A stretch of 64,000 nt of DNA, taken from the NCBI RefSeq assembly GCF_000242255.2, contig NC_017033.1:1054001-1118000 (forward strand). Direction: 5' to 3'. The notes beneath the pieces are model-generated. The model was not told the DNA's origin and did not search any database. It worked only from the letters and a program-made list of their open reading frames with translations. Each line of letters opens with the position of its first letter. The stretch's first letter is position 1. Positions 21,246-30,081 of this stretch are shown here, one piece after another. Both the position numbers and the translations under genes were made by a program. Source of the stretch: Frateuria aurantia DSM 6220 (GTDB taxonomy: Bacteria > Pseudomonadota > Gammaproteobacteria > Xanthomonadales > Rhodanobacteraceae).

Positions 21246-23124
21246 TGAGCTGGGCCGCGCGGTCAAAGCTGGCCTGCTGCCACTGGCGCGGCCTGAGCCG
21301 CAGACCCCGGTGGAATGGGCCAACGATCATTTTTACCTGAGCTCGGAATCGAGCTATCAGGAAGGGCGCTGGGAAACGCTGCCGTTTCAGGTCGCGATTC
21401 TCAATGCCATGGGCAATGACTCGATCCGCACCATCAACGTGATCAAGTCGGCCCGCGTGGGCTATTCGAAGATGCTGCTGTGCGCAGCGGCCTATCAGAC
21501 CGAGCACAAGAAGCGGAACATCCTCGCGCTGCTGCCGACGGACGATGCGGCCGCTGGCTTTATGAAAAGCCAGATCGAGACGATGATCCGCGACGTGCCG
21601 GCCGTGCGTGCACTGGCGCCCTGGTACGGCACCAAGCATCGCGACAATACGCTGACCGCCAAGCGGTTCAGCCATCGCAAGCAGCTGTGGTGCTTGGGCG
21701 GCGCCGCGGCCAAGAATTACCGCGAGAAGTCGGTCGACACCATCATCTACGATGAGTTGGCCGCCTTTGAGCCTGATGTGGAATCGGAGGGTAGTCCGAC
21801 TTTCCTCGGTGACAAGCGCATCGAGGGCTCGACCTTCCCGAAGTCGATCCGCGGCTCCACGCCCAAGATCAAGGGCACCTGCCAGATCGAAGCTGCGGCG
21901 GGTGAGTCGCCGTATCTGTTTCGGCTGGCCGTGCCTTGCCCGCATTGCGGTCAGGAGCAGGTGCTGAAGTGGGGTGGCAAGGATTGCGCCTACGGCATCA
22001 AGTGGGACCCCGACAAGCCGACGGATGCCTGGTATGTCTGCGAGCACCATGGCTGCCTGATCCGGCAGCACGAGCTGCAGCCCTTGCAGGCCGAGGGGCG
22101 CTGGGTCTGCGAGCACACCGGTCTGTGGACGCGCGACGGGTTGGATTTCTTCGACTCTGCTTGCGAGCCGGTACCGACGCCGGAGTCGATCACCTTCCAT
22201 ATCTGGACGGCTTACAGCCCGTTCACGACCTGGTCGCGGATCGTGCTGGATTTCCTCAAGGCCAAGAGCGACCCGAACAAGCTCAAGACCTTCGTCAACA
22301 CCACCCTGGGCGAGACCTGGGAGGAAGAAACCGGCGAGAAGGTCGAGTGGGAGCAGCTCTACGGTCGCCGCGAGATCTGGCCGGGTCTGCCGGCGCGGGT
22401 CGGCGTGCTGGTCGGTGGCATCGATACGCAGGATGACCGTTACGAGGGTCGGGTCTGGGCGTTCGGTCCGGGCGAGGAAAGTTGGCTGGTCTCGCGCTGG
22501 ATCCTCTACGGGGACCCGGCCAGCGAGGAGCTTCGCCGCAAGGTGCGGGAAAAGATCGCGGAGATCTTCGCCCGCGAGGACGGTGCCCGGATGCGGGTAT
22601 CGATGTGGTGCTGGGACTCGGGTGGTCATTACACCGATGAGGTCTATGCCGAGAGCAAGGCCATCGGCGTGCAGTGGGTGATTCCGGTCAAAGGTGCCAG
22701 TCGGTACGGGCGGCCGATCGCCAATTTCCCGCGGACCAAGAACAAGGCCGGGGTCTATCTGACTGAGGTCGGTACCGACAACGCCAAGGAGCTGATCTAC
22801 AGCCGTCTGAAGTTGCAGCCGACCCCGGGCGAAGCCTCGCTGGGCGTCATTCACCTACCGGCTGATGATGCGATCTGCGATCAGACCGAGCTGCAGCAGC
22901 TGACCGCTGAAACCAAGGTCATGAAGATCGAGAAGGGCCAGCGGGTCTACCGCTGGGACGCCAAGGGGCGCCGCAACGAGGCCCTGGACTGCCTGGTGTA
23001 TGCCGTGGCGGCCCTGCGCATCGCCCAGCAGCACTTCGGACTCAATCTGGACACACCGCCGGCCGTGGCGACTACGCCGCGGGCGCGGCCTGCGCGGCGC
23101 GGCACACGGAGCAAGGCAAGCTAA
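21220..23124 (+). CDS. terminase large subunit (lambda gpA type)
   Basis: This 634-residue protein begins MSISPAQIDELGRAV. Early it has NVIKSARVGYSKMLLCAAAY (ATPase loop of gpA) and TIIYDELAAFEPD (acidic ATPase motif), then a CPHCG zinc-like segment. The C-terminal nuclease part includes GGIDTQDDRYEGRVWAFG and CWDSGGHYTDEVY. It pumps DNA into the prohead and cuts it at packaging sites. Length is normal for lambda gpA. It overlaps the small subunit gene, as expected. Confidence 0.95.
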   Translation: MSISPAQIDELGRAVKAGLLPLARPEPQTPVEWANDHFYLSSESSYQEGRWETLPFQVAILNAMGNDSIRTINVIKSARVGYSKMLLCAAAYQTEHKKRNILALLPTDDAAAGFMKSQIETMIRDVPAVRALAPWYGTKHRDNTLTAKRFSHRKQLWCLGGAAAKNYREKSVDTIIYDELAAFEPDVESEGSPTFLGDKRIEGSTFPKSIRGSTPKIKGTCQIEAAAGESPYLFRLAVPCPHCGQEQVLKWGGKDCAYGIKWDPDKPTDAWYVCEHHGCLIRQHELQPLQAEGRWVCEHTGLWTRDGLDFFDSACEPVPTPESITFHIWTAYSPFTTWSRIVLDFLKAKSDPNKLKTFVNTTLGETWEEETGEKVEWEQLYGRREIWPGLPARVGVLVGGIDTQDDRYEGRVWAFGPGEESWLVSRWILYGDPASEELRRKVREKIAEIFAREDGARMRVSMWCWDSGGHYTDEVYAESKAIGVQWVIPVKGASRYGRPIANFPRTKNKAGVYLTEVGTDNAKELIYSRLKLQPTPGEASLGVIHLPADDAICDQTELQQLTAETKVMKIEKGQRVYRWDAKGRRNEALDCLVYAVAALRIAQQHFGLNLDTPPAVATTPRARPARRGTRSKAS

Positions 23125-23361
23125 ATGGCAACGACATCCCCCGAAGTCATCCAAATCCAAGCACGGCTGACCCGGGTGGTGGCCGCGATCGATGCGTTGA
23201 TCAGCGGCGCCCAGGTGGTGCGCTTTCGTGACCGCGAGGTGCGCCGTGCCGATCTCGGTGAACTGCGCAGCCTGGAACAACAACTGCGCTTGCAGCTGGC
23301 CGCCGCCCAGGCTCGGGCCGCGCGGATGGGCCGCAATCGCGTCAGCTATGTGGCGATCTGA
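23125..23361 (+). CDS. gpW-like head-tail joining protein
   Basis: This 78-residue protein has a helical start (IQARLTRVVAAIDALISGAQ) and a hairpin RFRDREVRRADLGELRSLEQ, the pattern of lambda gpW. It completes heads before tail joining. It lies between the terminase and portal genes as in lambda. Confidence 0.85.
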   Translation: MATTSPEVIQIQARLTRVVAAIDALISGAQVVRFRDREVRRADLGELRSLEQQLRLQLAAAQARAARMGRNRVSYVAI

Positions 23362-24962
23362 TGGGCATGTTTGGCAAAACCTCCATCCGTGACCGGATGA
23401 ACAAGCTGGCCGTGTCCTATCTGGCGGCGGGCGGCGTCAAGGCGCAGGGTGGAGGCGGTGGCGTGGAGACACGCTGGCGCGGTGCCTCGCGGCTGCTGCG
23501 CTCGATGGTCAGCTGGGTACCGGGCGTGGGCAGCCCCCGCCGGGACCTGCAGCGCTACGAGCGGCATATGCTGGTCGCCCGCTCGCGCGATGCGATGCGC
23601 AACCATCTGATCGGCCGTGCGGCGGTGAACCGGGTCCGCACCAGCGTGGTCGGTACCGGCCTGCTGTGCCGGCCCAGCGTGAATGCCCAGGCCCTGGGCC
23701 TGAGCGAGGACCAGGCCGATACCTTGAATGCGCAGCTGGAGCGTGAGTTCCGGCTGTGGTCGGAAGATCCGCGCGAGTGCGATGCCGAGGCCAGCAGCAA
23801 TTTCCACCAGCTGCAGAGCCTGGCCCTGGTCAGTGCGCTGACCGGCGGCGATGTGTTCGTGACGACGCCCAGCATCGAGCGCGAGGGCGCGATCTTTTCG
23901 ACCCGGCTGCAGCTGATCGAAACGGACCGGGTCAGCAACCCGGACGGCATGCCGGACACCGACAACCTGATCGAGGGCGTGGCCTTCGACAACAACGGGG
24001 CACCGACGCACGTCTACGTGTGCAGCGGCTACCCCTACGAGCAGAAGATCCGGACCATGCTGACCTGGCAGAAGATCCCGGTGTTCGGTGCCGTCACGGG
24101 CCGGCGCCGGGTGCTGCAGATCTGGTGTGATCGGGATCGGCCTGGCCAGAAACGCGGCGCGCCGTATCTGGCACCGGTGCTGGAGCCTTTGCAGAAGCTG
24201 GAGCGCTACAGCTCGGCCGAGCTGATGGCGGCGGTGGTCAGCGCGATGTTCACGGTGTTCATCAAGAAGACGCCGGAAGCCGATCCCGCCAGTCTGGTCC
24301 AGAACCCGCTGGTGTCGATGGGCGGCCATGACGAGGCAGACATTCCGGTGCCGATCCCGGACGAGCCGGGCACGGTGGAGCTGGGCGAGGGCGCGGTGGT
24401 TGATCTGGCCCCGGGCGAAGAGCCCGCGGTGGTCAACCCGGCCCGACCCAATGCGCAATTTGATCCGTTCTTCATGGCGATCGCCAAGGAGATCGGCGCG
24501 GCGCTGGAGCAGCCGGTCGAAGAGATCCTGATGCACTACAGCTCGAGCTACAGCGCGGCACGTGCCGCGATGTTGCAGGCCTGGCGTTATTACGAGATGC
24601 GCCGGTGGTGGCTGGTCTGCGATTTCTGCCAGCCGGCCTATGAGCTGTTTATCGATGAGGCGGTCGCACGCGGCCGTATTCATCTGCCGGGCTATGCCGA
24701 TCCGGCCCAGCGCCGGGCCTATACGCGGGCCATCTGGATCGGCCCTGCACGGGGTGCGATCGATGAGCTCAAGGAAGCACGGGCGGCGCAGGCGCGCATC
24801 GATGCCGGCGTCAGCACGGAAACCATGGAGACCATGGCGATGAGCGGCGAGTCGTGGGAGGAAGTGATCCAGCAGCGGGGCCGCGAGATGGAGCGCCGTC
24901 GCCAGCTGGGCCTGATCCCGCCGACACCGAAACAAGCCCCGGTCCTGCAGGAGCAAGAGTGA
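23361..24962 (+). CDS. portal protein (lambda gpB family)
   Basis: This 533-residue protein contains DLQRYERHMLVARSRDAMRN, IGRAAVNRVRTSVVGTGLLC, LIETDRVSNPDGMPDTDN and MHYSSSYSAARAAMLQAWRY, all typical of lambda-type portals. It forms the twelve-subunit ring through which DNA enters the head. The start overlaps the gpW stop, and its stop overlaps the next start (TGATG). Confidence 0.95.
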   Translation: MGMFGKTSIRDRMNKLAVSYLAAGGVKAQGGGGGVETRWRGASRLLRSMVSWVPGVGSPRRDLQRYERHMLVARSRDAMRNHLIGRAAVNRVRTSVVGTGLLCRPSVNAQALGLSEDQADTLNAQLEREFRLWSEDPRECDAEASSNFHQLQSLALVSALTGGDVFVTTPSIEREGAIFSTRLQLIETDRVSNPDGMPDTDNLIEGVAFDNNGAPTHVYVCSGYPYEQKIRTMLTWQKIPVFGAVTGRRRVLQIWCDRDRPGQKRGAPYLAPVLEPLQKLERYSSAELMAAVVSAMFTVFIKKTPEADPASLVQNPLVSMGGHDEADIPVPIPDEPGTVELGEGAVVDLAPGEEPAVVNPARPNAQFDPFFMAIAKEIGAALEQPVEEILMHYSSSYSAARAAMLQAWRYYEMRRWWLVCDFCQPAYELFIDEAVARGRIHLPGYADPAQRRAYTRAIWIGPARGAIDELKEARAAQARIDAGVSTETMETMAMSGESWEEVIQQRGREMERRRQLGLIPPTPKQAPVLQEQE

Positions 24963-26191
24963 TGATCAACCTGGCCGACATGGCTGCGGCGCGGCCGTGG
25001 CTGATGATGCCGCAGTCGCTGGAGCGGCTTCTGGCGATTGCCGACCGGCAGCTGGAACCGCAGGCGCTGGAGACACGCCCCGGCGATGAGCTGCGCAATA
25101 CCCGCACGACCAGCGTGCGTGATGGCGTGGCCATCGTGCCGGTGACCGGCCCGATCTTCCGCTACGCCAATCTGATGACCCGGATCTGCGGCGCCACCAG
25201 CACCCAGGTGCTGGCGACCGATATCCAGGCCGCGCTGGATGACCCGAGTGTGCGAGCCATCGTGCTGGATATCGATTCGCCCGGCGGCGAGGCCAACGGC
25301 ATCAACGAGCTGGCCGAGATGATCTTCGCGGCCCGCGGGCAGAAGCCGATCGTGTCCTATGTCGGCGGTACCGGCGCCAGTGCCGGTTACTGGATCGCCA
25401 GCGCGGCCGACGAGATCGTGGCCGACGAGACGGCCGTCCTCGGCAGCATCGGCGTGGTGCTCGAGGTGATGCTGGCCGACGATGCGCCTGGCAAGCGCCG
25501 GCTGCAGATCGTCAGCCAGAACGCGCCGAACAAGCGGCCCGACCTCAAGACCGAGGAAGGGCAGGCCAAGGTCGGCGACATGATCAACAGCATGGCCAGG
25601 GTCTTCGAGGCCAAGGTCGCGCGCAACCGCGGCGTGGCCCTGGATCAGGTCGGGCCGATGGGTGACCACGGTGGTGTGCGCATCGGCGCCGATGCTGTGG
25701 CCGCCGGCCTGGCCGATCGGCTGGGCTCGCTTGAATCTGTGGTGGCCGAGTTGAGCCAGCGCAGACCCTCTCCTTTCCAAAACACTCGGAGGTCCCCCAT
25801 GGGGCACAAAGTCAGCAGCACCGAAGAGCTGCAGCAAGCCATCAGCGCGGGTGTGGATCCCGCCACCATCGAACTGATTCCCGCCGCGGCGCAGGATGAT
25901 CCGGCGCTGGCCCAGCAGGCGGCCGCCGCCGAGCGTGCACGCATCCAGGGCATCAACGCCTTGGCGCGGCCCGGTTTCGAGAAGGAGGTCGCTGCGGCGA
26001 TCGAGAGCGGGATGCCGGTGGCCGAAGCGGCCCTGTCGATCCTGACCGCCGCCGGCGAGCGCGGCATCACCCTGGAAGGCATCGCCGCTGATGCCACCCA
26101 TGCCCGTGGCGCTGCCCCGGGCGAGCAGGCCACGGCCGCACGGGAGTTCAACCCTCGTGCGATCTGGAGCAGCCGTAAAGGAGCGCAGTGA
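24962..26191 (+). CDS. S49-family head maturation protease with fused scaffold domain
   Basis: This 409-residue protein has an S49 (SppA-like) protease domain, residues 50-260, with IDSPGGEANGINELAEM, SYVGGTGASAGYWIASAADE (Ser about 140) and a probable partner lysine near 191. The C-terminal 130 residues are helical and alanine-rich. This is the lambda gpC arrangement: the protease digests the scaffold and itself during head maturation. The C-terminal part is also made separately from an internal start at 25799. Confidence 0.9.
   Translation: MINLADMAAARPWLMMPQSLERLLAIADRQLEPQALETRPGDELRNTRTTSVRDGVAIVPVTGPIFRYANLMTRICGATSTQVLATDIQAALDDPSVRAIVLDIDSPGGEANGINELAEMIFAARGQKPIVSYVGGTGASAGYWIASAADEIVADETAVLGSIGVVLEVMLADDAPGKRRLQIVSQNAPNKRPDLKTEEGQAKVGDMINSMARVFEAKVARNRGVALDQVGPMGDHGGVRIGADAVAAGLADRLGSLESVVAELSQRRPSPFQNTRRSPMGHKVSSTEELQQAISAGVDPATIELIPAAAQDDPALAQQAAAAERARIQGINALARPGFEKEVAAAIESGMPVAEAALSILTAAGERGITLEGIAADATHARGAAPGEQATAAREFNPRAIWSSRKGAQ
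25799..26191 (+). CDS. nested scaffold protein (Nu3-like), internal in-frame start
   Basis: Inside the protease gene an in-frame ATG at 25799 is preceded by GGAGGT with five-base spacing, a much stronger ribosome site than needed by chance. It would give a 130-residue helical protein: MGHKVSSTEELQQAISAGVD, then AAAERARIQGINALARPGFE. This matches the lambda Nu3 scaffold, which is the C-terminal part of gpC made from its own start. Inferred from the start signal and family precedent. Confidence 0.75.
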   Translation: MGHKVSSTEELQQAISAGVDPATIELIPAAAQDDPALAQQAAAAERARIQGINALARPGFEKEVAAAIESGMPVAEAALSILTAAGERGITLEGIAADATHARGAAPGEQATAAREFNPRAIWSSRKGAQ

Positions 26192-26607
26192 TGACCACTC
26201 TGACCATGAATCCCCGCACCGGCGAGTTCCTGCTCAGCGAAGCCATGGGCACGCGCTCGCGTGACCAGGTGTCCCTGGCGGCCACCGCCGCGTATATCCC
26301 GGCCGGTACCGTCATGGCCAAGGCCACCGATGGGACCTGGGCGCCGTATGCCGATCCGGTGGCCGCGGCCGCCGGAACCAGCACCGGCACCACGTCGGGC
26401 ACGACGGATACCACGGGTACCGAGACCACCACGGCGGCCACGACGCCTTCCGAGGTCGGCGTGCTGTATCGCGGCGCGCAGATCAACACCGATACCCAGC
26501 CGGCGGTGATGGTGACCCGCGATGCCGAACTGGATCAGGTCCTGCTGATCGGCTTGACCGACACGGCCAGCAGCCTGCTGGCCGCCCAGGGCCTGATCCT
26601 GCGTTAA
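26191..26607 (+). CDS. gpD-like capsid decoration protein
   Basis: This 138-residue protein begins MTTLTMNPRTGEFLLSEAMG and ends DQVLLIGLTDTASSLLAAQG, like lambda gpD, which clamps the expanded capsid. About residues 55-85 are a threonine/glycine/serine-rich insert (STGTTSGTTDTTGTETTT) that lengthens the usual loop. ATG 26191 follows a GTG at 26188 and overlaps the scaffold stop. Confidence 0.85.
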   Translation: MTTLTMNPRTGEFLLSEAMGTRSRDQVSLAATAAYIPAGTVMAKATDGTWAPYADPVAAAAGTSTGTTSGTTDTTGTETTTAATTPSEVGVLYRGAQINTDTQPAVMVTRDAELDQVLLIGLTDTASSLLAAQGLILR

Positions 26608-26636
26608 GCGCACACCTCATCACCTCTACACACAAA

Positions 26637-26658
26637 GCCGCCTTCGGGCGGTTTTTTT
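26637..26658 (+). terminator. terminator-like hairpin between capsid genes
   Basis: CCGCC-TTCG-GGCGG followed by seven T residues lies between the decoration and major capsid genes. It may be a processing or attenuation site, since the capsid gene downstream has no obvious separate promoter. Confidence 0.7.
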
Positions 26659-26671
26659 ATGGGACACATGC

Positions 26672-27673
26672 ATGGCGACCCTCGATATTTTCAATGACAG
26701 CGCGTTTGGGCTGACCTCCCTGACTGCGGCGATCAATCAGAACCCGGAAGGCCAGGCGTCTCCGGACATGCTCGATGCCCTCTTCTCTGAAGATGGCGTG
26801 ACCACCACCAGCGTGTTCATCGATCGTCAAAACGATTCGCTGGACCTTGTGCCTGCCGCCGAGCGCGGTGCACCGGCCAGCCCGACCCGATCGCCGAAGC
26901 GCGACGGTATCGACTTCCGCACCATTCACCTGCCGACTGACGGCGTGGTGCTGGCCGATGAAGTCCAGAACATCCGAGCCTTCGGACGTGAGAGCGAGCT
27001 GGAGCAGGTGCAAGGCTTTGTCGACAAGCGCCTGCTCAAGATGCGCCAGCGGCTGACCGCAACGATCCGTTACCACCGCATGGGCGCGGTCGCCGGTCAG
27101 ATCTACGATGCCGACGGCAAGACCTTGCTGTACGACCTGTTCAAGCAGTTCGGCATCAAGCAGCAGGTCCAGGCCTTGGGGCTGGCGACTTCGACCAGTG
27201 GCATTCTGCAGAAGATCGTCGCGGCTCAGCGCATGGCCGAGGATGTGATCGCCGGCGCTGCTCCGATCACCGGCTGGCAGGCGGTCTGCGGCCGTGGGTT
27301 CATGGATGCGATGACGGCCAACGAGGACATTCGTCAGTCCTTCCAGCGCATCAACGAGGGCACCTTCCTGGTGAACAACTACCGCGGCGGCTTCCCCTAT
27401 GCCGGCGTGATGTGGAAGGAGTACTACGGCAAGTTGGGCAGCACCGAGTTCATCGACACCAACTCGGCGTATCTGATCCCGACCGGGGTGCCCGATCTGC
27501 TGATTACCCGCTTCGCGCCGGCAAATCATATCGATGTGGTCAATACCACCGGCGTGCCGTATTACGCCAGTCTGGAGATGATGAAGCATGGCGCGGGTGT
27601 GGATCTGTTGGCGCAGTCCAATGCCCTGAACATCTGCACCCGCCCGCGGGCGATCATCAAGCTGACCGCCTGA
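26672..27673 (+). CDS. major capsid protein (lambda gpE family)
   Basis: This 333-residue protein contains DIFNDSAFGLTSLTAAINQN, KRDGIDFRTIHLPTDGVVLA, and GRGFMDAMTANEDIRQSFQR near residue 215, ending NALNICTRPRAIIKLTA. Size and pattern fit the gpE major capsid family with an HK97 fold. It builds the head shell. Its stop overlaps the next gene (TGATG). Confidence 0.95.
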   Translation: MATLDIFNDSAFGLTSLTAAINQNPEGQASPDMLDALFSEDGVTTTSVFIDRQNDSLDLVPAAERGAPASPTRSPKRDGIDFRTIHLPTDGVVLADEVQNIRAFGRESELEQVQGFVDKRLLKMRQRLTATIRYHRMGAVAGQIYDADGKTLLYDLFKQFGIKQQVQALGLATSTSGILQKIVAAQRMAEDVIAGAAPITGWQAVCGRGFMDAMTANEDIRQSFQRINEGTFLVNNYRGGFPYAGVMWKEYYGKLGSTEFIDTNSAYLIPTGVPDLLITRFAPANHIDVVNTTGVPYYASLEMMKHGAGVDLLAQSNALNICTRPRAIIKLTA

Positions 27674-27981
27674 TGTTCCGGGACCTGGTCAGCCAGATGG
27701 ACGACCAGGTCTTTCCGGCCCTGGGCGATCCGGCGGTGCACAAGGGCGAGACGATCCTCGGGATGTTCGATGCGCCGTGGCTGGAGCCTGAGTTCGGGCG
27801 TCAGCAGACGGCGCTGCGATCACCGGTGTTTGTGGTGCGTGACGCGGTGGCGGCGGCCATCGCACCGGGCGATACCCTCGATCTGCAGATTGAGGGCATC
27901 GATGCCGGCCTCTACACGGTGACCAAGCTGGAGCCTGATGGCACGGGCTTGATCACCCTGGTACTGAGGCGCGCCAAATGA
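27673..27981 (+). CDS. FII-like head-tail attachment protein
   Basis: This 102-residue protein (MFRDLVSQMDDQVFPALGDP, GDTLDLQIEGIDAGLYTVTK) resembles the lambda FII / Phage_attach family, which caps the portal-connector after packaging. Position directly after the major capsid gene fits. It overlaps the next gene by four bases. Confidence 0.75.
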   Translation: MFRDLVSQMDDQVFPALGDPAVHKGETILGMFDAPWLEPEFGRQQTALRSPVFVVRDAVAAAIAPGDTLDLQIEGIDAGLYTVTKLEPDGTGLITLVLRRAK

Positions 27982-28574
27982 TCGAGCTGAAATTCTCGCT
28001 GGCTGATGCCCGCAAGCTCGAGCAGTTTCGGCAGGCCGCCCCGAAAGAGGCGGCCGATGCCCAGCGCCGGGCCATCAACAAGACCCTGCGCTGGCTGCGC
28101 ACGCACATGTCACGGGCCATCAGCCGGCGTGATCGCATTGCGGTGACGGCGGTGCGTCAGCGCCTGTCGGCCTATGCGATCCGCCCCGGCGGCAAGCAGG
28201 GCAAGCTCTGGCTGGGTCTGGATCCGTTGGAGGCCTCGCGGTTGGGCAAGGTGCGCCAGACGGCGACTGGTGTCTCGGTCGCAGGTCGGCGCTTTCGGGG
28301 CGCCTTCTACCAGAAGGTCTATGGCGGCAAGCCGGACGTCTGGATCCGCACCCACAGTAAGCATTTCAGCACCTCGGCTTATCCCGGGGTGGCCATGGGC
28401 GGCCCTGCCATCGATGAAGGCATGTCCGGCCGCTTTCCGGTGGCCAAGGTCAAGGTCAGCATCGAGGACGTGCGCGAGGAGTTCGAGCAGTGGGTGGACC
28501 GTGCTGCCGAGCGACTGGCGGTCGTGCTGCAGCAGGAAATGCGCTACGCGATGATGAAGGCGATACAGCGATGA
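27978..28574 (+). CDS. minor tail protein Z-like (head-tail neck)
   Basis: This 198-residue protein contains AQRRAINKTLRWLRTHMSRA, RQRLSAYAIRPGGKQGKLWL and RRFRGAFYQKVYGGKPDVWI, the Minor_tail_Z pattern of lambda gpZ and related neck proteins. It acts at the head-tail interface. Basic N-terminal half, overlapping neighbours on both sides. Confidence 0.8.
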   Translation: MIELKFSLADARKLEQFRQAAPKEAADAQRRAINKTLRWLRTHMSRAISRRDRIAVTAVRQRLSAYAIRPGGKQGKLWLGLDPLEASRLGKVRQTATGVSVAGRRFRGAFYQKVYGGKPDVWIRTHSKHFSTSAYPGVAMGGPAIDEGMSGRFPVAKVKVSIEDVREEFEQWVDRAAERLAVVLQQEMRYAMMKAIQR

Positions 28575-29152
28575 GCAACGACGAAAGTGCCGGCGACATC
28601 CAGTCGGTCGATCTACCCGCTGTCAGCACGGCGATCGCCTCGACCTTGAGCACACTGTTCCCGGCCTTCGTGTCGGTGCAGGCCATGCCGGATCAGGGCG
28701 AGATCATGGATCTGCCGGTACCGGCCGTGTTTATTGACCTGGAACAGATCGAGCCGGCGCCCGATCCCGGCACGGGGCAGTCCGCCGTGCGCTGTAGATT
28801 CTGCGCCTATCTGCTGATCGGCCCGGAATGCCAAGGCCATACCCGGCTGCTGGGCAGCATGGTGACGGCAATGATTGCGGCGCTGCGCGAGCAGTGCTGG
28901 GGCGTCTCGGCTGAACCGGCCGAGTTCGTGGAGGCGATGCCAGATGGCAGCCGGCCCGAGCTGGACAATCTTGTGGTCTGGTCGGTGCGCTGGGATCAGG
29001 TGATCTATCTGGGCGAAGCCAGCTGGGACTGGGCGGACAGCACCGGCTTGACCCTGCTGGTTGGGATCTCGCCCGAGGTCGGGCCTGAGTATATCCAGGA
29101 CTATTTCGATCCAAAGGAGCGGCTCGATGAGCTATCCACTGGCCGAACATGA
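28571..29152 (+). CDS. phage neck/tail-terminator-like protein
   Basis: This 193-residue acidic protein starts at ATG 28571: SVDLPAVSTAIASTLSTLFP and VPAVFIDLEQIEPAPDPGTG, then VRCRFCAYLLIGPEC. Strand-rich proteins with this pattern stand between neck and baseplate genes in P2-like phages and may terminate the tail tube. The family is not certain. It overlaps the gpV gene by 26 bases. Confidence 0.65.
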   Translation: MSNDESAGDIQSVDLPAVSTAIASTLSTLFPAFVSVQAMPDQGEIMDLPVPAVFIDLEQIEPAPDPGTGQSAVRCRFCAYLLIGPECQGHTRLLGSMVTAMIAALREQCWGVSAEPAEFVEAMPDGSRPELDNLVVWSVRWDQVIYLGEASWDWADSTGLTLLVGISPEVGPEYIQDYFDPKERLDELSTGRT

Positions 29153-29714
29153 CCGGATGATCGCGGCCATGCTGCTGCCTTGCGTGGTGGAGGCGGTCGA
29201 TCCGGTCCAGCAGCGGATCAAGGTCAGCAACGGCGACTGGATCAGCCCCTGGGTGCGCTGGCACAGCGGTGCGGCCGGCGCGGTGCAGATCTGGCGCGTG
29301 CCCAGCGTGGGCGAGCCGGGTGTGCTACTCAGCCCCAGCGGCACGGTGGCGGCCGGGACCTTCGTGCCAGGCCTTTTGAGTGCGCAATGGCCGAACAGCG
29401 AGAGCTCGGCCGATGTGACCTCCATCCAATGGCCGGACGGTACCCGTATCGCCTATGACGCCGCCAGTGGCGCGCTCACGGCGGCGCTGCCCAAGGGGCA
29501 GCTCAGTGCATCGGTGGGGCAGGTATCAGCCGTGCTGAGCGAGCAGAGCGCCGTCCTCACGGCACCCAACATCAAACTTGCGGGTACGGTCGAGATCGAG
29601 GGCGATCTGACCGTGTCCGGTACGGCCCAGGCCGCGAGCTTGTCCAGCCAGGGCGGGATTGACGCGAAGGGCAACATCCAAGCTGCCGGCACGGTGCACG
29701 GCAGCAACCTCTGA
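29127..29714 (+). CDS. V: baseplate spike protein gpV (P2 type)
   Basis: This 195-residue protein has an OB-fold start (LPCVVEAVDPVQQRIKVSNG, DWISPWVRWHSGAAGAVQIW, PSVGEPGVLLSPSG) and a C-terminal repetitive beta-helix tip (APNIKLAGTVEIEGDLTVSG). This is P2 gpV, the membrane-piercing spike at the tail tip. It starts inside the preceding gene. Marks the beginning of the P2-like tail module. Confidence 0.9.
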   Translation: MSYPLAEHDRMIAAMLLPCVVEAVDPVQQRIKVSNGDWISPWVRWHSGAAGAVQIWRVPSVGEPGVLLSPSGTVAAGTFVPGLLSAQWPNSESSADVTSIQWPDGTRIAYDAASGALTAALPKGQLSASVGQVSAVLSEQSAVLTAPNIKLAGTVEIEGDLTVSGTAQAASLSSQGGIDAKGNIQAAGTVHGSNL

Positions 29715-29724
29715 GAGAGAAGCC

Positions 29725-30081
29725 ATGGCAACGACCACTGATTCGGGCGCGACCACCGCGGCCGCGGATACGGCCGCAACGACGGCCGCCAATACCTCGA
29801 GCACCAGCACGACTGCGTCCGCTACCGCGGCAACGCCCGCAACCAGCAGCACGGCGAGCACGACCGCCACCCGCACCACCGGTACAAGCTCCGCCACGGC
29901 GACCACCGTGACGCCTGCGGCGCCGACCCTGCCGGTGACCTTCAAGGATTTGCAGTATCTGAGCCGGGTGCTGATCCTCGATGACGGGCGCACCTTGCAG
30001 GTCAGCCGTTCCAAGGTGACGGCCTACGATGCGGCCGCCTATGCGTTTCTGGCCTCGCGTGTGGACTTCGCCAAGTCATGA
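29725..30081 (+). CDS. low-complexity Ser/Thr/Ala protein with short conserved tail
   Basis: This 118-residue protein is about 65 residues of alternating alanine, threonine and serine (for example TAATTAANTSSTSTTASATA) followed by a compact domain: LPVTFKDLQYLSRVLILDDG, RTLQVSRSKVTAYDAAAYAF. The C-terminal part resembles a small protein found between V and W in some P2-like phages. The N-terminal repeat looks like an added flexible stalk. Function unknown. Confidence 0.6.
   Translation: MATTTDSGATTAAADTAATTAANTSSTSTTASATAATPATSSTASTTATRTTGTSSATATTVTPAAPTLPVTFKDLQYLSRVLILDDGRTLQVSRSKVTAYDAAAYAFLASRVDFAKS

Noticed and set aside
21007-22854. 615-codon open frame on the minus strand inside the terminase gene
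   Set aside because: It is the antisense shadow of a clearly conserved terminase large subunit in high-GC DNA, and its translation has no domain-like pattern.
23346-24956. 536-codon open frame antisense to the portal gene
   Set aside because: Histidine/arginine/glutamine-rich shadow of the portal coding sequence, without motifs.
24719-26101. 460-codon open frame antisense to the protease gene
   Set aside because: Shadow frame of the S49 protease/scaffold gene; composition typical of reversed high-GC codons.
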